From Bacteriovoracaceae bacterium (lineage in GTDB: Bacteria; Bdellovibrionota; UBA1018), in contig JAHFAB010000077.1 in NCBI GenBank assembly GCA_023250795.1, forward strand, positions 1-7,741: DNA of 7,741 bases. Reading direction: 5' to 3'. Under the pieces are notes generated by a model. It was not told the DNA's origin. It did not search any database and was given only the letters and a program-made list of their open reading frames with translations. The translations under genes were made by a program, and so were the position numbers. Positions 1-6,691 of the stretch are shown one piece after another; position 1 is the stretch's first letter; each line of letters begins with the position of its first letter.

Positions 1-146
1 TCTGGTTCAGCGTTGTAGGCCACGAGTTTTATCCCGACGATGATTAAACTTAAACTGACAGCACCTACAATAAAACGGACTCGATATCCAGGGGCTAAGA
101 GTTTTTTTAGGCTTGTTTTAAGAATTTGAGAATTTTCTGAATTCAT
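1..146 (-). CDS. N-terminal part of a single-pass membrane protein (cut by window edge)
   Basis: The minus-strand frame opens with ATG at 146 and stays open to the window edge, giving 48 codons. The start has a strong ribosome binding site (GAGGAG, about 6 nt upstream) and lies 14 nt after the stop of the upstream lipoprotein gene, so the two are probably co-transcribed. The product has a short basic N-terminus (residues 1-24, with Lys at 10, 14, 15 and Arg at 22, 24), then a hydrophobic segment at about 23-39. The positive charges before the segment and the lack of a cleavage site suggest an uncleaved signal anchor with the C-terminus in the periplasm. No family is recognisable from this fragment. 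A periplasmic bitopic protein working with the lipoprotein is possible but is only inferred from linkage. Confidence 0.7.
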   Translation of the reverse strand, partial: MNSENSQILKTSLKKLLAPGYRVRFIVGAVSLSLIIVGIKLVAYNAEP

Positions 147-160
147 ATTGAGCTCCTCTC

Positions 161-1450
161 TTATTTTGATTTCTTTGCAGAAGCTTTCGCTTTTGCATCT
201 TCCTGTTCTTCTTTTGCTGCTTCAATTTCTTCTTCAGTCTTTTTGGGTTTAGGCGAGTTTTTTGGTTTTGGTGTTGCTGTCGGTATTGGAGTTGGAGTTG
301 ATTTTACAGTGGGAGTTGCAGTTGGTGTTGCTGTGAGTGTAACAATTGGGGTTGGAGTAAAAACAGGTGTAGCTATTGGTGTCATAGCAGGTTCAGTGGT
401 TGGAGTACTGGTTGCAACAGCTGTTGTTACTATGGGTGTGGGAGTTGGTGTATCCAGGGGCAATGGTATGGCTGTAGCGGTCGATGTTGCTGCTGGTGTG
501 CTAGTTGAAGCTGGAACCGCAGTGATTACTGGAAGCGGAGTCACTGACTCTGTTGGAGTAACCACTTGAACTGGTGCTGGCGTAGTAACTGGAGCTGGCG
601 TTTCAGTAGTTGCTGGCAAAGGCAATACAGCAGGAGTTGAAGTGACCGCCAAAACGGGTGCGGTACTAGTTTGTGTAGGTGTTGCTTGTACAGGTTGGAC
701 TCCAAATTGTAAATCACCACTTCCATCTGCATTTAATCTAAAAACTCTTGTAAAAGTTGTTTTATTAAAACTGAAAAAATCTCCTACGACTATAATTTGC
801 CCATTTCCTTGAAACGTAATTCCTAGCACTGGGCCATCAAAACCAAGTCCTGTAGCCTGCACGAATGCAAGGTCAGTTGTTCCGTCAGTATTAAGACGCA
901 CAATATGACCAGTTGGCAAACCATTAAAATCAGTAAAACCTCCACCCAAAATAATTTTTCCGTCAGACTGAATAGCTATTTCTAAAACAGGGCCATTAGG
1001 TCCAAGTCCAGTATTTTTTTCAAACTCGGCATCAATGATTCCATTGACATCTATTCGAGCAAGAAATCTTGGTTTACTAAATTCTCCACTGATCAAAACC
1101 TTTCCGTCTGGCTGTTGTTTAATTTTAAGGATTGGACTGTCGATGATAGATTTTACAGTTTGGACTATTGGTGCTCCAAGGGGTGCTACGCTGGGTACTA
1201 TAACTGGTGTGGGTATAATTCCCGTGCTTGGATCTGGAACGACAACGGGTGGAATTTGTGTGGCTGGAGGAAGGTTTGTTGAATTATTTACCGATGCGGG
1301 CCCTGTCGTAGGTGCGTTTTGCTTACCGAATTTTGCCGATCCATTTTGACTTCCGCTTCCACCGGATTGCCCAGGGCAACCAGATAAATGTAAGCTGAAA
1401 ATAGCTAAAATCCCAAGGGCTATGATTTTGTTTGAAATATTGCTACGCAT
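161..1450 (-). CDS. Lipoprotein with three delta-60-type repeats and a Pro/Thr-rich stalk
   Basis: A 429-residue lipoprotein. I chose the ATG at 1450 over the adjacent GTG at 1453 because AAGGAGG lies 8 nt upstream of the ATG. The signal peptide ends in a lipobox LSGC, so Cys25 should be lipidated. A Gly/Ser/Pro-rich linker follows to about residue 100. Three repeats of the delta-60 (DUF5122) type lie at about 105-143, 154-196 and 207-249, with the recurring pattern DGK(I/V)L..G.F...N....R(L/I)N.DG..D..F. Residues about 253-394 are almost entirely Pro, Thr, Ala, Val and Ser (TPTPT-type repeats), probably an extended stalk. The last 35 residues are Lys/Glu/Ala-rich, possibly helical. Delta-60 repeats normally build beta-propellers with more blades, so three is few. 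The protein is probably in the outer membrane or on the surface; its ligand is unknown. A TTGACG at 1503-1498 (minus) could be a -35 box but no good -10 follows. Confidence 0.85.
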   Translation of the reverse strand: MRSNISNKIIALGILAIFSLHLSGCPGQSGGSGSQNGSAKFGKQNAPTTGPASVNNSTNLPPATQIPPVVVPDPSTGIIPTPVIVPSVAPLGAPIVQTVKSIIDSPILKIKQQPDGKVLISGEFSKPRFLARIDVNGIIDAEFEKNTGLGPNGPVLEIAIQSDGKIILGGGFTDFNGLPTGHIVRLNTDGTTDLAFVQATGLGFDGPVLGITFQGNGQIIVVGDFFSFNKTTFTRVFRLNADGSGDLQFGVQPVQATPTQTSTAPVLAVTSTPAVLPLPATTETPAPVTTPAPVQVVTPTESVTPLPVITAVPASTSTPAATSTATAIPLPLDTPTPTPIVTTAVATSTPTTEPAMTPIATPVFTPTPIVTLTATPTATPTVKSTPTPIPTATPKPKNSPKPKKTEEEIEAAKEEQEDAKAKASAKKSK

Positions 1451-1566
1451 CACAACAGCCTCCTTAAAATACGGTAAAATTCCTAATAATCACTCATCGT
1501 CAAAAAAATGTTTTTCTTTATTTAAACTAAAATTATTAATATTTTAGATAATTGAGGAAAAAACCG

Positions 1567-1578
1567 AATCATATGATT
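1567..1578. promoter_or_regulatory. 12-bp perfect palindrome in the divergent spacer
   Basis: AATCATATGATT is a perfect 12-bp palindrome 25 nt before the start codon of the HD-GYP gene, inside the 150-bp spacer between two divergent genes. Its position suits an operator for a dimeric regulator acting on the rightward gene. A GATAAT at 1547-1552 just upstream resembles a -10 box but has no convincing -35 partner. AT-rich palindromes of this length do occur by chance, so function is only a suggestion. Confidence 0.25.
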
Positions 1579-1603
1579 ATCTAATTGAGAGGCTAACTTA
1601 TCC

Positions 1604-3037
1604 ATGTTTGAACTGCGGCGACCTCGTCCACCACTGATTGTAGATCCAGATCTCAGTTTTCTGAATTCGATGAAGCAAGACCCAAAAGCACAACAAATTC
1701 CTCCAGTAATTGCTGAACAAGGGAAAAAAGCTCAGTTATTACTTGCAAACCCCACTCAAAATTTTGCTGCTGTTTTTGTCAACCCTTTTGTTAGTGATCC
1801 CCACGGATTTTCAGTAATCAGATTTGCTCATCTGCATCGTCCAGCGATTCCTATTTTTATCCTTTATGATAAAGAGTCTCCGATTTCAGATGAAGATATG
1901 AAAAAATTAGCAGTTCAGAAGGCATTTCCGAAATCTATGGGATATGCAGAAATTGCGAGACTGATTGCCCCACATACACTCTATTTTGATCCAAGTGCTG
2001 CAATTGAAGAAGCAAAAGCAAACTCAGATCTTATTGGAAAAGAAATTACTGCAGATGATTCTACTTTTTTATCTATAAGAGCAGATAATTTTCTATCAGG
2101 GTCAAAATCATTTTTTGATATATATGTTAGACTCAGTCAAAATCATTATGTAAAAATATTGCAGGCGGGTGAAGATTTCTCTCCTCAAAGAATTGCCCAA
2201 TATCTGAATAAAGGTGTAACTCATTTTTTTTTAAGAAAAGAGGCTCAGGAAAGGTATTTGGGTTACTGTGATCAGATAACTGCAGCCATTATAAAAAATG
2301 ACAAAATTAGTGCTGAAGTCAAAGTCTCTCAAACTCTCAATCATGGTCAGGAGACTATGAATTTTTTAAAGGGAAATGGAATTAGCGAGTCAAATTTAGA
2401 GTATGCTAATAACTTTATTAGTAATGTTCAAAATTTGACAACACAATTGAACCCTGAAAAACATGATTTTTTAAAAACTTTTATGGCTGATCTTGCAGCT
2501 TATGAGCACGGGGTAGGAACAGCGATGATTGCTTCACTTTTGATTAATCCATTAAAAATAGGTGCAGCTCAGCCTGTAAAAATTATCGGGATAGGCAGCT
2601 TATTGCACGATATTGGCTTGTATAAAATGGATCCTGCGTTAAAAGATGAAGTCGAATCTAAGATGACTCCAGAACAAATTCAAATTTATCAAACGCATCC
2701 TACTGTTGGAGCTGAAATGCTTGGGCGGATTAAGGGGATAGATCCCGTCGTTGTTCAGGCCGTTAGCCAACACCACGAGAGGAGAAATAAAACAGGTTTT
2801 CCAATGCGTCTGGGAACTGGTTATATCAATCGAGTTGCAGAAATTATTGGTATTTCTGATGAATTTACAAGACTTATCAAAAAACAAAAAGAAGATCCTA
2901 AAATAGACATTCAAAAATTGATGGAACTGACTATATATGAAGGATTTTCTAATTACATTGTAGATGCGTTTAAGTTTGTATTTTTCTCGCACTCAAAAGA
3001 TACGGTGAAGAAAAAACCAACCTTAAAGACGTTGTAA
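1604..3037 (+). CDS. HD-GYP-type cyclic-di-GMP phosphodiesterase-like protein with degenerate receiver domain
   Basis: A cytoplasmic 477-residue protein with three parts. Residues about 9-122 have the layout of a response-regulator receiver: LIVDPD at 11-16 in the beta-1 acidic position, AAVFVN at 55-60 where the phosphoacceptor Asp should be (Asn60 here), and FPK at 108-110 for the conserved Lys. A middle domain at about 154-231 (with FDIYVRL, YVKILQAGE and a KGVTHFFLRKE segment) is of a kind I associate with other HD-GYP proteins but cannot name. Residues about 290-460 form the HD-GYP domain: H302, HDIG at 335-338, H365 in THP, HHE at 390-392 and GFP at 398-400. The family hydrolyses cyclic-di-GMP using a two- or three-metal site; the listed histidines fit metal ligands. 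Phe replaces the Tyr of GYP and Leu339 replaces the usual Lys after HDIG. The start is supported by GAGAGG 11 nt upstream. It is monocistronic by spacing. Confidence 0.85.
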   Translation: MFELRRPRPPLIVDPDLSFLNSMKQDPKAQQIPPVIAEQGKKAQLLLANPTQNFAAVFVNPFVSDPHGFSVIRFAHLHRPAIPIFILYDKESPISDEDMKKLAVQKAFPKSMGYAEIARLIAPHTLYFDPSAAIEEAKANSDLIGKEITADDSTFLSIRADNFLSGSKSFFDIYVRLSQNHYVKILQAGEDFSPQRIAQYLNKGVTHFFLRKEAQERYLGYCDQITAAIIKNDKISAEVKVSQTLNHGQETMNFLKGNGISESNLEYANNFISNVQNLTTQLNPEKHDFLKTFMADLAAYEHGVGTAMIASLLINPLKIGAAQPVKIIGIGSLLHDIGLYKMDPALKDEVESKMTPEQIQIYQTHPTVGAEMLGRIKGIDPVVVQAVSQHHERRNKTGFPMRLGTGYINRVAEIIGISDEFTRLIKKQKEDPKIDIQKLMELTIYEGFSNYIVDAFKFVFFSHSKDTVKKKPTLKTL

Positions 3038-3048
3038 AGACCGCGCAG

Positions 3049-3186
3049 TAAAATAAGCTCAGTCTTAGTTTATATATATCAGTGATGTCGGGGACGCACA
3101 TCCATGTGCTCGCTGTTCTTGTGTCCTTCCGTGGACGCACACGCCCTTCACACTGATATATATAAACTAAGACTGAGCTTGTTTTA
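3049..3186. repeat. 138-bp long inverted repeat / hairpin, MITE-like
   Basis: A perfect 30-bp inverted repeat (arms 3055-3084 and 3151-3180) extends outward past one T/G position (U-G pair in RNA) to a 36-bp stem, arms 3049-3084 and 3151-3186. The 66-nt loop is visibly more GC-rich than the arms and contains the direct repeat GGACGCACA at 3092-3100 and 3133-3141, plus a small palindrome CACATCCATGTG at 3097-3108. The arms are bounded by TA on both sides (3049-3050, 3185-3186), as seen with mariner/IS630-type elements. The hairpin begins 12 nt after the HD-GYP stop codon and could also end transcription, although only four T residues follow the stem. The pairing is seen directly; the MITE reading is inferred. 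Confidence 0.8.
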
Positions 3187-3201
3187 ATGCAAGGTCCTAA
3201 A

Positions 3202-3220
3202 ATCGGACTCTGAGTCCGAT
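3202..3220. promoter_or_regulatory. Short dyad, 9-bp arms around one base
   Basis: ATCGGACTC and GAGTCCGAT are perfect inverted repeats around a single T. As RNA it would fold as a 7-bp stem with a 5-nt loop, followed by ATTCTTT, which is a poor T-tract. It may be a weak terminator after the large hairpin, or an operator 85 nt upstream of radC. The sequence does not decide between these. Confidence 0.4.
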
Positions 3221-3304
3221 ATTCTTTCACGTTATTTGTAAACTCTCCGTAATAAGACAAGAAATTCGGCACAATTTTTGTATAGAAAAGGTTAGGGAGA
3301 ATTT

Positions 3305-4018
3305 ATGATCGAAAATTTAATGAATGAAGAAAGACCTAGAGAGCGTTGTTTATCAAGAGGACCCCAGTGCCTCAGTTTACGTGAGTGTATAGCTCTCATT
3401 TTAGGTTCTGGCCCTCGAGGTTTAGGTTGTATGGGGGTAGCTGGTTCTTTTTTAGAACGAGTTGCAAAGGGAATGAGCAGAGATGAAGAAGAAAAAGCAT
3501 ATTTTCTGACTTTGGAGGGAAATTTTCAAAATCAGTTTCAGGGGATCAAAGGTTTAGGTGTGGCTGGAAAGGCAAAACTTTTGGCGACTTTTGAGCTGGG
3601 GCGTAGGTATGCTCTTTATAAGGAAGCTTCGAAACTAAATCAGTTACCTAAAAAAAGAGGAAAACATTATCCAGAAATGGCATTTGATCGAGTATCTTTA
3701 GAGTTGAGATGTGAATCTAAAGAGTGGTTGGGCTTTGTCCCTCTCTATCGCTCTGGAAAACTAGGAGAATTCTGTTTGATCGAAAGAGGTGTGAGATCGC
3801 ATGTGAATTTTGACCCTGTCGAATTATTTGCGAGTGTATTAGCACTCCGTCCTTTGGGATTTTTTATGTTTCACAATCATCCCTCTGGAGATATCAATCC
3901 TTCGCAGCCAGACTTTGAGCTGACTAAACGTGTAACGGAGGTCTCTCAACACCTTGGGGTTCAGTTTTTAGGACATGGGATTGTATCCTCTACTGAAGAG
4001 CGGTGGGTTGTGGTATAG
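3305..4018 (+). CDS. radC: RadC-like JAB/MPN (JAMM) domain protein
   Basis: A 237-residue cytoplasmic protein of the RadC/UPF0758 family. The N-terminal part (about 9-105) carries the usual 'RPRER' start, the SLRECIALILGSG segment and a helix-hairpin-helix-like stretch (GIKGLGVAGKAKLLATFELGRR, broken here as residues 80-101). The C-terminal JAB domain has the complete JAMM metal site: Glu173 (PVELF), His190 and His192 (FHNHPSG), Ser200 and Asp203, with the standard ten residues between His192 and Asp203. The usual 'PREVF' is altered to 'PVELF'. RadC was once linked to DNA repair, but its biochemical role remains unclear; a metalloprotease or nuclease-associated role is only suggested by the fold. 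Start: ATG at 3305 with AGGGAG about 5 nt upstream; a second Met at residue 6 lacks this support. The 3' end overlaps the next gene by 16 nt, so translation is probably coupled. Confidence 0.92.
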   Translation: MIENLMNEERPRERCLSRGPQCLSLRECIALILGSGPRGLGCMGVAGSFLERVAKGMSRDEEEKAYFLTLEGNFQNQFQGIKGLGVAGKAKLLATFELGRRYALYKEASKLNQLPKKRGKHYPEMAFDRVSLELRCESKEWLGFVPLYRSGKLGEFCLIERGVRSHVNFDPVELFASVLALRPLGFFMFHNHPSGDINPSQPDFELTKRVTEVSQHLGVQFLGHGIVSSTEERWVVV

Positions 4019-4623
4019 GTTCAAGCGTGTGCTCTAAATGTTTGAAAAAAATGCAATATTGTGTGTGTGCCGAGATTCACCCTGTCGTTGTCAGGACAGA
4101 AGTTTTGATTTTGCAGCACCCTCAAGAACCCGACAAAGATTTGGGAACAGCACGATTACTTCATTTGGCATTGCCAAATTCTTCGTTAAAAATCGGATTA
4201 TCCTGGCCTAATTTACAGAAAGTAACTGGTCGTCCAGTAAACCCAAAAGAATGGGGGGTGCTTTATTTGGGGAGCAAAGTAAAACAGACTTTTGAAAAAT
4301 CAATGCAAGATCGGATTTCCTATTTGGACGGAAAGGGAGATCCACTTTCTAATGAGGTTCCCCTTCGGGGTTTGGTTGTTTTAGATGGAACTTGGAGTCA
4401 GGCAAAAACGCTTTGGTGGAGAAACCCATGGCTACTCAAATTGCAGAGATTAGTGTTGATTCCGGCTCAACGGTCCCTTTATGGAAGTTTGAGAAAAGAA
4501 CCCAGAAGAGAATGCGTTTCTACACTTGAAGCAGTAGGTGCGGTTTTGAGTGTAATCGAAAGAAACTCTGAAATAAAAACTCAACTGAACAAAATTTTAG
4601 AAAAATTATTGAGCCGGTTTTAG
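4003..4623 (+). CDS. DTW-domain protein, probable tRNA-uridine aminocarboxypropyltransferase (TapT/TuaA-like)
   Basis: A 206-residue protein of the DTW family, whose characterised members transfer the 3-amino-3-carboxypropyl group of S-adenosylmethionine to tRNA uridines (acp3U). Seen here: a Cys cluster C10-x2-C13-x6-C20-x-C22 that can bind zinc; the LQHPQEPDKDLGTARLL segment at 37-53, matching the conserved 'H..E.....TARLL' region; the family signature as DGTW at 128-131, followed by SQAK; and RKEPRRECVSTLEA at 164-177, matching the 'R.EP....STLEA' motif. All signature blocks are present and the length is normal. The start is GTG at 4003, inside radC (16-nt overlap). Its nearest purine stretch, GAAGAG, is only 2 nt away. 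A GTG at 4027, 7 nt after TAGG and before Cys10, is a reasonable alternative start. The stop is 6 nt from the end of the convergent gene. Confidence 0.88.
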   Translation: MGCGIGSSVCSKCLKKMQYCVCAEIHPVVVRTEVLILQHPQEPDKDLGTARLLHLALPNSSLKIGLSWPNLQKVTGRPVNPKEWGVLYLGSKVKQTFEKSMQDRISYLDGKGDPLSNEVPLRGLVVLDGTWSQAKTLWWRNPWLLKLQRLVLIPAQRSLYGSLRKEPRRECVSTLEAVGAVLSVIERNSEIKTQLNKILEKLLSRF

Positions 4624-4629
4624 GGGAAA

Positions 4630-4914
4630 CTATCTTCGTCCGCCCTGGTTCATTTGATTGAGCATGTCCATTGCAGATTTGAGTTGAGCTTGCATTTGTG
4701 GCGATCCATCGCGGCCACGCATCCCTTGGCTCCCTCCCATCATTTTTTGCATTTGGCTTTGCATTTGCGCCAAACCCTCATTCATGTTTTTGGCTCCAGG
4801 AAATGCCATTTTCATCATCTGGTCACTCGTTTTTTTTAGTTTTAAAAATATAAAAACGTTTACTCCGGTGAGCACGGCCACAAAAATCCAACTGATAATG
4901 ACCCATGTTGACAT
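4630..4914 (-). CDS. Small Met/Gln-rich single-pass membrane protein
   Basis: A 94-residue protein. I chose the ATG at 4914 because AAGGAG lies 7 nt upstream; an in-frame ATG at 4965 would start inside the putative promoter and lacks such a site. Residues about 3-24 (TWVIISWIFVAVLTGVNVFI) form one membrane segment with a very short N-terminus before it. A basic stretch (KLKK) follows, then a cytoplasmic tail that is unusually rich in Met, Gln and Gly, with recurring Q-M-x pairs and an RGRDG stretch, ending in GGRR. The positive-inside pattern puts the tail in the cytoplasm. No known family is recognised. Possible roles such as a small membrane-complex subunit are speculative. The gene converges on the DTW gene with only 6 nt between them. 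Confidence 0.75.
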   Translation of the reverse strand: MSTWVIISWIFVAVLTGVNVFIFLKLKKTSDQMMKMAFPGAKNMNEGLAQMQSQMQKMMGGSQGMRGRDGSPQMQAQLKSAMDMLNQMNQGGRR

Positions 4915-4938
4915 ATGAGGACTCCTTTGTTCGAAGTT

Positions 4939-4965
4939 CTTATAACAGTTGTAGGATGAGTGCAA
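4939..4965 (-). promoter_or_regulatory. Probable sigma-70 promoter, extended -10, for the small membrane protein
   Basis: On the minus strand, TTGCAC (4965-4960) is followed after 15 nt by TATAAG (4944-4939), preceded by the TG of an extended -10 element (TGTTATAAG). The spacing is short but the extended -10 compensates. Transcription would begin near 4932, leaving a short leader with the AAGGAG before the ATG at 4914. This supports that start over the upstream ATG. Confidence 0.45.
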
Positions 4966-5114
4966 TGGGTTATTTGTTTGCTGGACAAGCCCAATTATTT
5001 GATAAAAATTAATAATTCGAGATTCTTTGTTACGAAAAAGTTTCTTCTAGCGAAGTGGGAAACTGGATTTGACCACCAATGGATGTGTTTCCAGAAGCTC
5101 TATATGTGTTATAG

Positions 5115-5142
5115 CTGACACAACTGTTTTTTATTTTAAAAT
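5115..5142 (+). promoter_or_regulatory. Probable sigma-70 promoter for the 502-residue exported protein
   Basis: CTGACA (5115-5120) and TAAAAT (5137-5142) each match the sigma-70 consensus at five of six positions and are separated by 16 nt. The expected start of transcription near 5149 leaves a leader of about 34 nt containing AAGGGGG before the ATG at 5183. The matches were made by eye. Confidence 0.5.
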
Positions 5143-5182
5143 ACTATTAGAGTAGAAGAGCAAACTTGTAAGGGGGAATTTT

Positions 5183-6691
5183 ATGTTAATAAAAAATTTT
5201 AAAATTATATTACCGTCAATCCTTACGTTAATTTTAAATGCTTCATTTGCTAAAGCCGATATATCAGTTGATCAAACTATTACAGTTATTGTTAATCTAA
5301 ATAAAAAATCAGTTACTGTAACGCCCCTAGAAGTTACAGCAAATGAGGGAGATAAATTCAGGTTGGAGTTAATGTTTGAGAGTCGGGAAAATATTTATGG
5401 ATCTGTAAATGGAATTAGTGGATTTCAATTAAATTTAATAGAAAGAACGACAAAAAAACTTGTATATAATGCAAAAATTACAAAAAACCCTTACCCTGCC
5501 CTTTTAGCCTCTGCTTTTTTCTTCCCAAGAGCTATTTCTATTAAAATTCCGATTAAGCCAAGGCCTGAGAGTGTTGCAGCATACTGGGTTGACAAAAATG
5601 GACTTAAAATTTCTTCTACAAGTGTACTTGCTCCTGTCTCAATGGTTTGGGATGTAAAAGGTATAAAAGAGGGTAAAAAAGCGTATTTTTCTGTTACAGA
5701 CGCTGAGGTGTATTTTGAAGGGCATCCAGTAGATCACCTTTCTGCAGAAATTAGGAATGGGCGTGCACAAGTAAACTGGGCATCTCCTAGAGCTTCTTCT
5801 CATGAGCCTTATACTTTTTTTGTTCAATTGGAAAATGACACAGATCAATTAAGGCGTGAAAGTTTATATACAAAATCTGAACCGCTAGATGTGAAGACAG
5901 TGTCTGGACCTCAGCTTAGAGTTGCGTATTACACAGATAAAAATGGAAACCCAATTCATGAAATTCCTTTATTCCAACAAACAGACGTAAACTTAGTTAT
6001 CGAAGTACCTAATGGAGATGGAGAAATAGTTTACGCATTTACAACAAATTGCACTGGGGGTCAAAACGCTGTTTTAAAGGTATATTGTAATAGCTCATTT
6101 AAATATTTAGAGGCAATCGTCCAAAATGGGAAGGCCATTATTCCAAGTGTGCGCTTTGCTACAGAAATCGGCCATGAAACTTTTCAAGCTTTCCTAAGAA
6201 ATCATTTTACCCAAGTGAGAGATTCTGGAAATAATTTGGCAGCTTCCATTAACTCTTATTCTGGATTATCTTTTGTTAAACGCATTCCTATATCTCATCA
6301 AGATCAGGCAAAGGAACTCTTGACGATGATATACAATGCGGAAATAGCAATTTTTATCGAGCAAAATAAATATACATCTGATCTTGAGGGAATTGGTTTG
6401 TCTTATGATAGACCTTCATTTTACAAAGTGGGGTTTATCTCTGAGTATAATGATCCTATCCAGGGGTTGAATTCATCGAGAAAAGATACTGACAGTTTTA
6501 AAAAACCATTTCAATACAATAATGATTATGGAATTAAAAAGTGGCCCTTTAATCAAATAGGGCCAACACATTGTAATGATTGTGTAATTTCTCAGAATAC
6601 ATTTAAAGCGGTAGCAATTGGGAAAACCTCAGATGGTGGATGGGATGTATGGACAATTGATCAGAATGCTAACCTCGTTCATTTAAAATAA
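5183..6691 (+). CDS. Exported protein with a type IV pilin-like C-terminal domain
   Basis: A 502-residue protein. The start is ATG at 5183, with AAGGGGG about 6 nt upstream. Residues 1-25 form a Sec signal peptide (KNFK, hydrophobic core, cleavage probably after SFAKA). Residues about 26-365 are rich in short beta-prone strands and match no family I recognise; Cys290 and Cys302 may pair. From residue 368 the pattern changes to that of the type IV major pilins of delta-type bacteria just after their hydrophobic helix: IP at 368-369, QDQAKELL at 373-380, IYNAE at 383-387, then a Tyr-Thr-x-x-Leu turn with IGLSY (397-408), GF at 417-418, a C-x2-C (464, 467), and FKAVAIG followed by DVWTID (474-493) near the end. 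The order and spacing follow the pilin globular domain. No prepilin leader or hydrophobic pilin helix is present. It is probably secreted or on the surface; its role is unknown. No neighbour is a pilus gene. Confidence 0.75.
   Translation: MLIKNFKIILPSILTLILNASFAKADISVDQTITVIVNLNKKSVTVTPLEVTANEGDKFRLELMFESRENIYGSVNGISGFQLNLIERTTKKLVYNAKITKNPYPALLASAFFFPRAISIKIPIKPRPESVAAYWVDKNGLKISSTSVLAPVSMVWDVKGIKEGKKAYFSVTDAEVYFEGHPVDHLSAEIRNGRAQVNWASPRASSHEPYTFFVQLENDTDQLRRESLYTKSEPLDVKTVSGPQLRVAYYTDKNGNPIHEIPLFQQTDVNLVIEVPNGDGEIVYAFTTNCTGGQNAVLKVYCNSSFKYLEAIVQNGKAIIPSVRFATEIGHETFQAFLRNHFTQVRDSGNNLAASINSYSGLSFVKRIPISHQDQAKELLTMIYNAEIAIFIEQNKYTSDLEGIGLSYDRPSFYKVGFISEYNDPIQGLNSSRKDTDSFKKPFQYNNDYGIKKWPFNQIGPTHCNDCVISQNTFKAVAIGKTSDGGWDVWTIDQNANLVHLK

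Noticed and set aside
243..569. Plus-strand open frame rich in Gly and Val
   Set aside because: It is the antisense of the Pro/Thr-rich codons of the lipoprotein gene; the composition follows from the repeats, and there is no ribosome binding site.
2639..3272. Two minus-strand open frames over the end of the HD-GYP gene and the hairpin region
   Set aside because: They lie antisense to a well-supported domain or run across the inverted repeat, and have no family-like features.
4915..4965. Longer start (ATG 4965) for the small membrane protein
   Set aside because: It would place the start within the extended -10 promoter and lacks a ribosome binding site; the ATG at 4914 has AAGGAG.
5044..5097. 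Nested short inverted repeats (CTTCT/AGAAG and GGAAAC/GTTTCC)
   Set aside because: The arms are 5-6 bp with uneven spacers, which is expected by chance in a spacer of this size.
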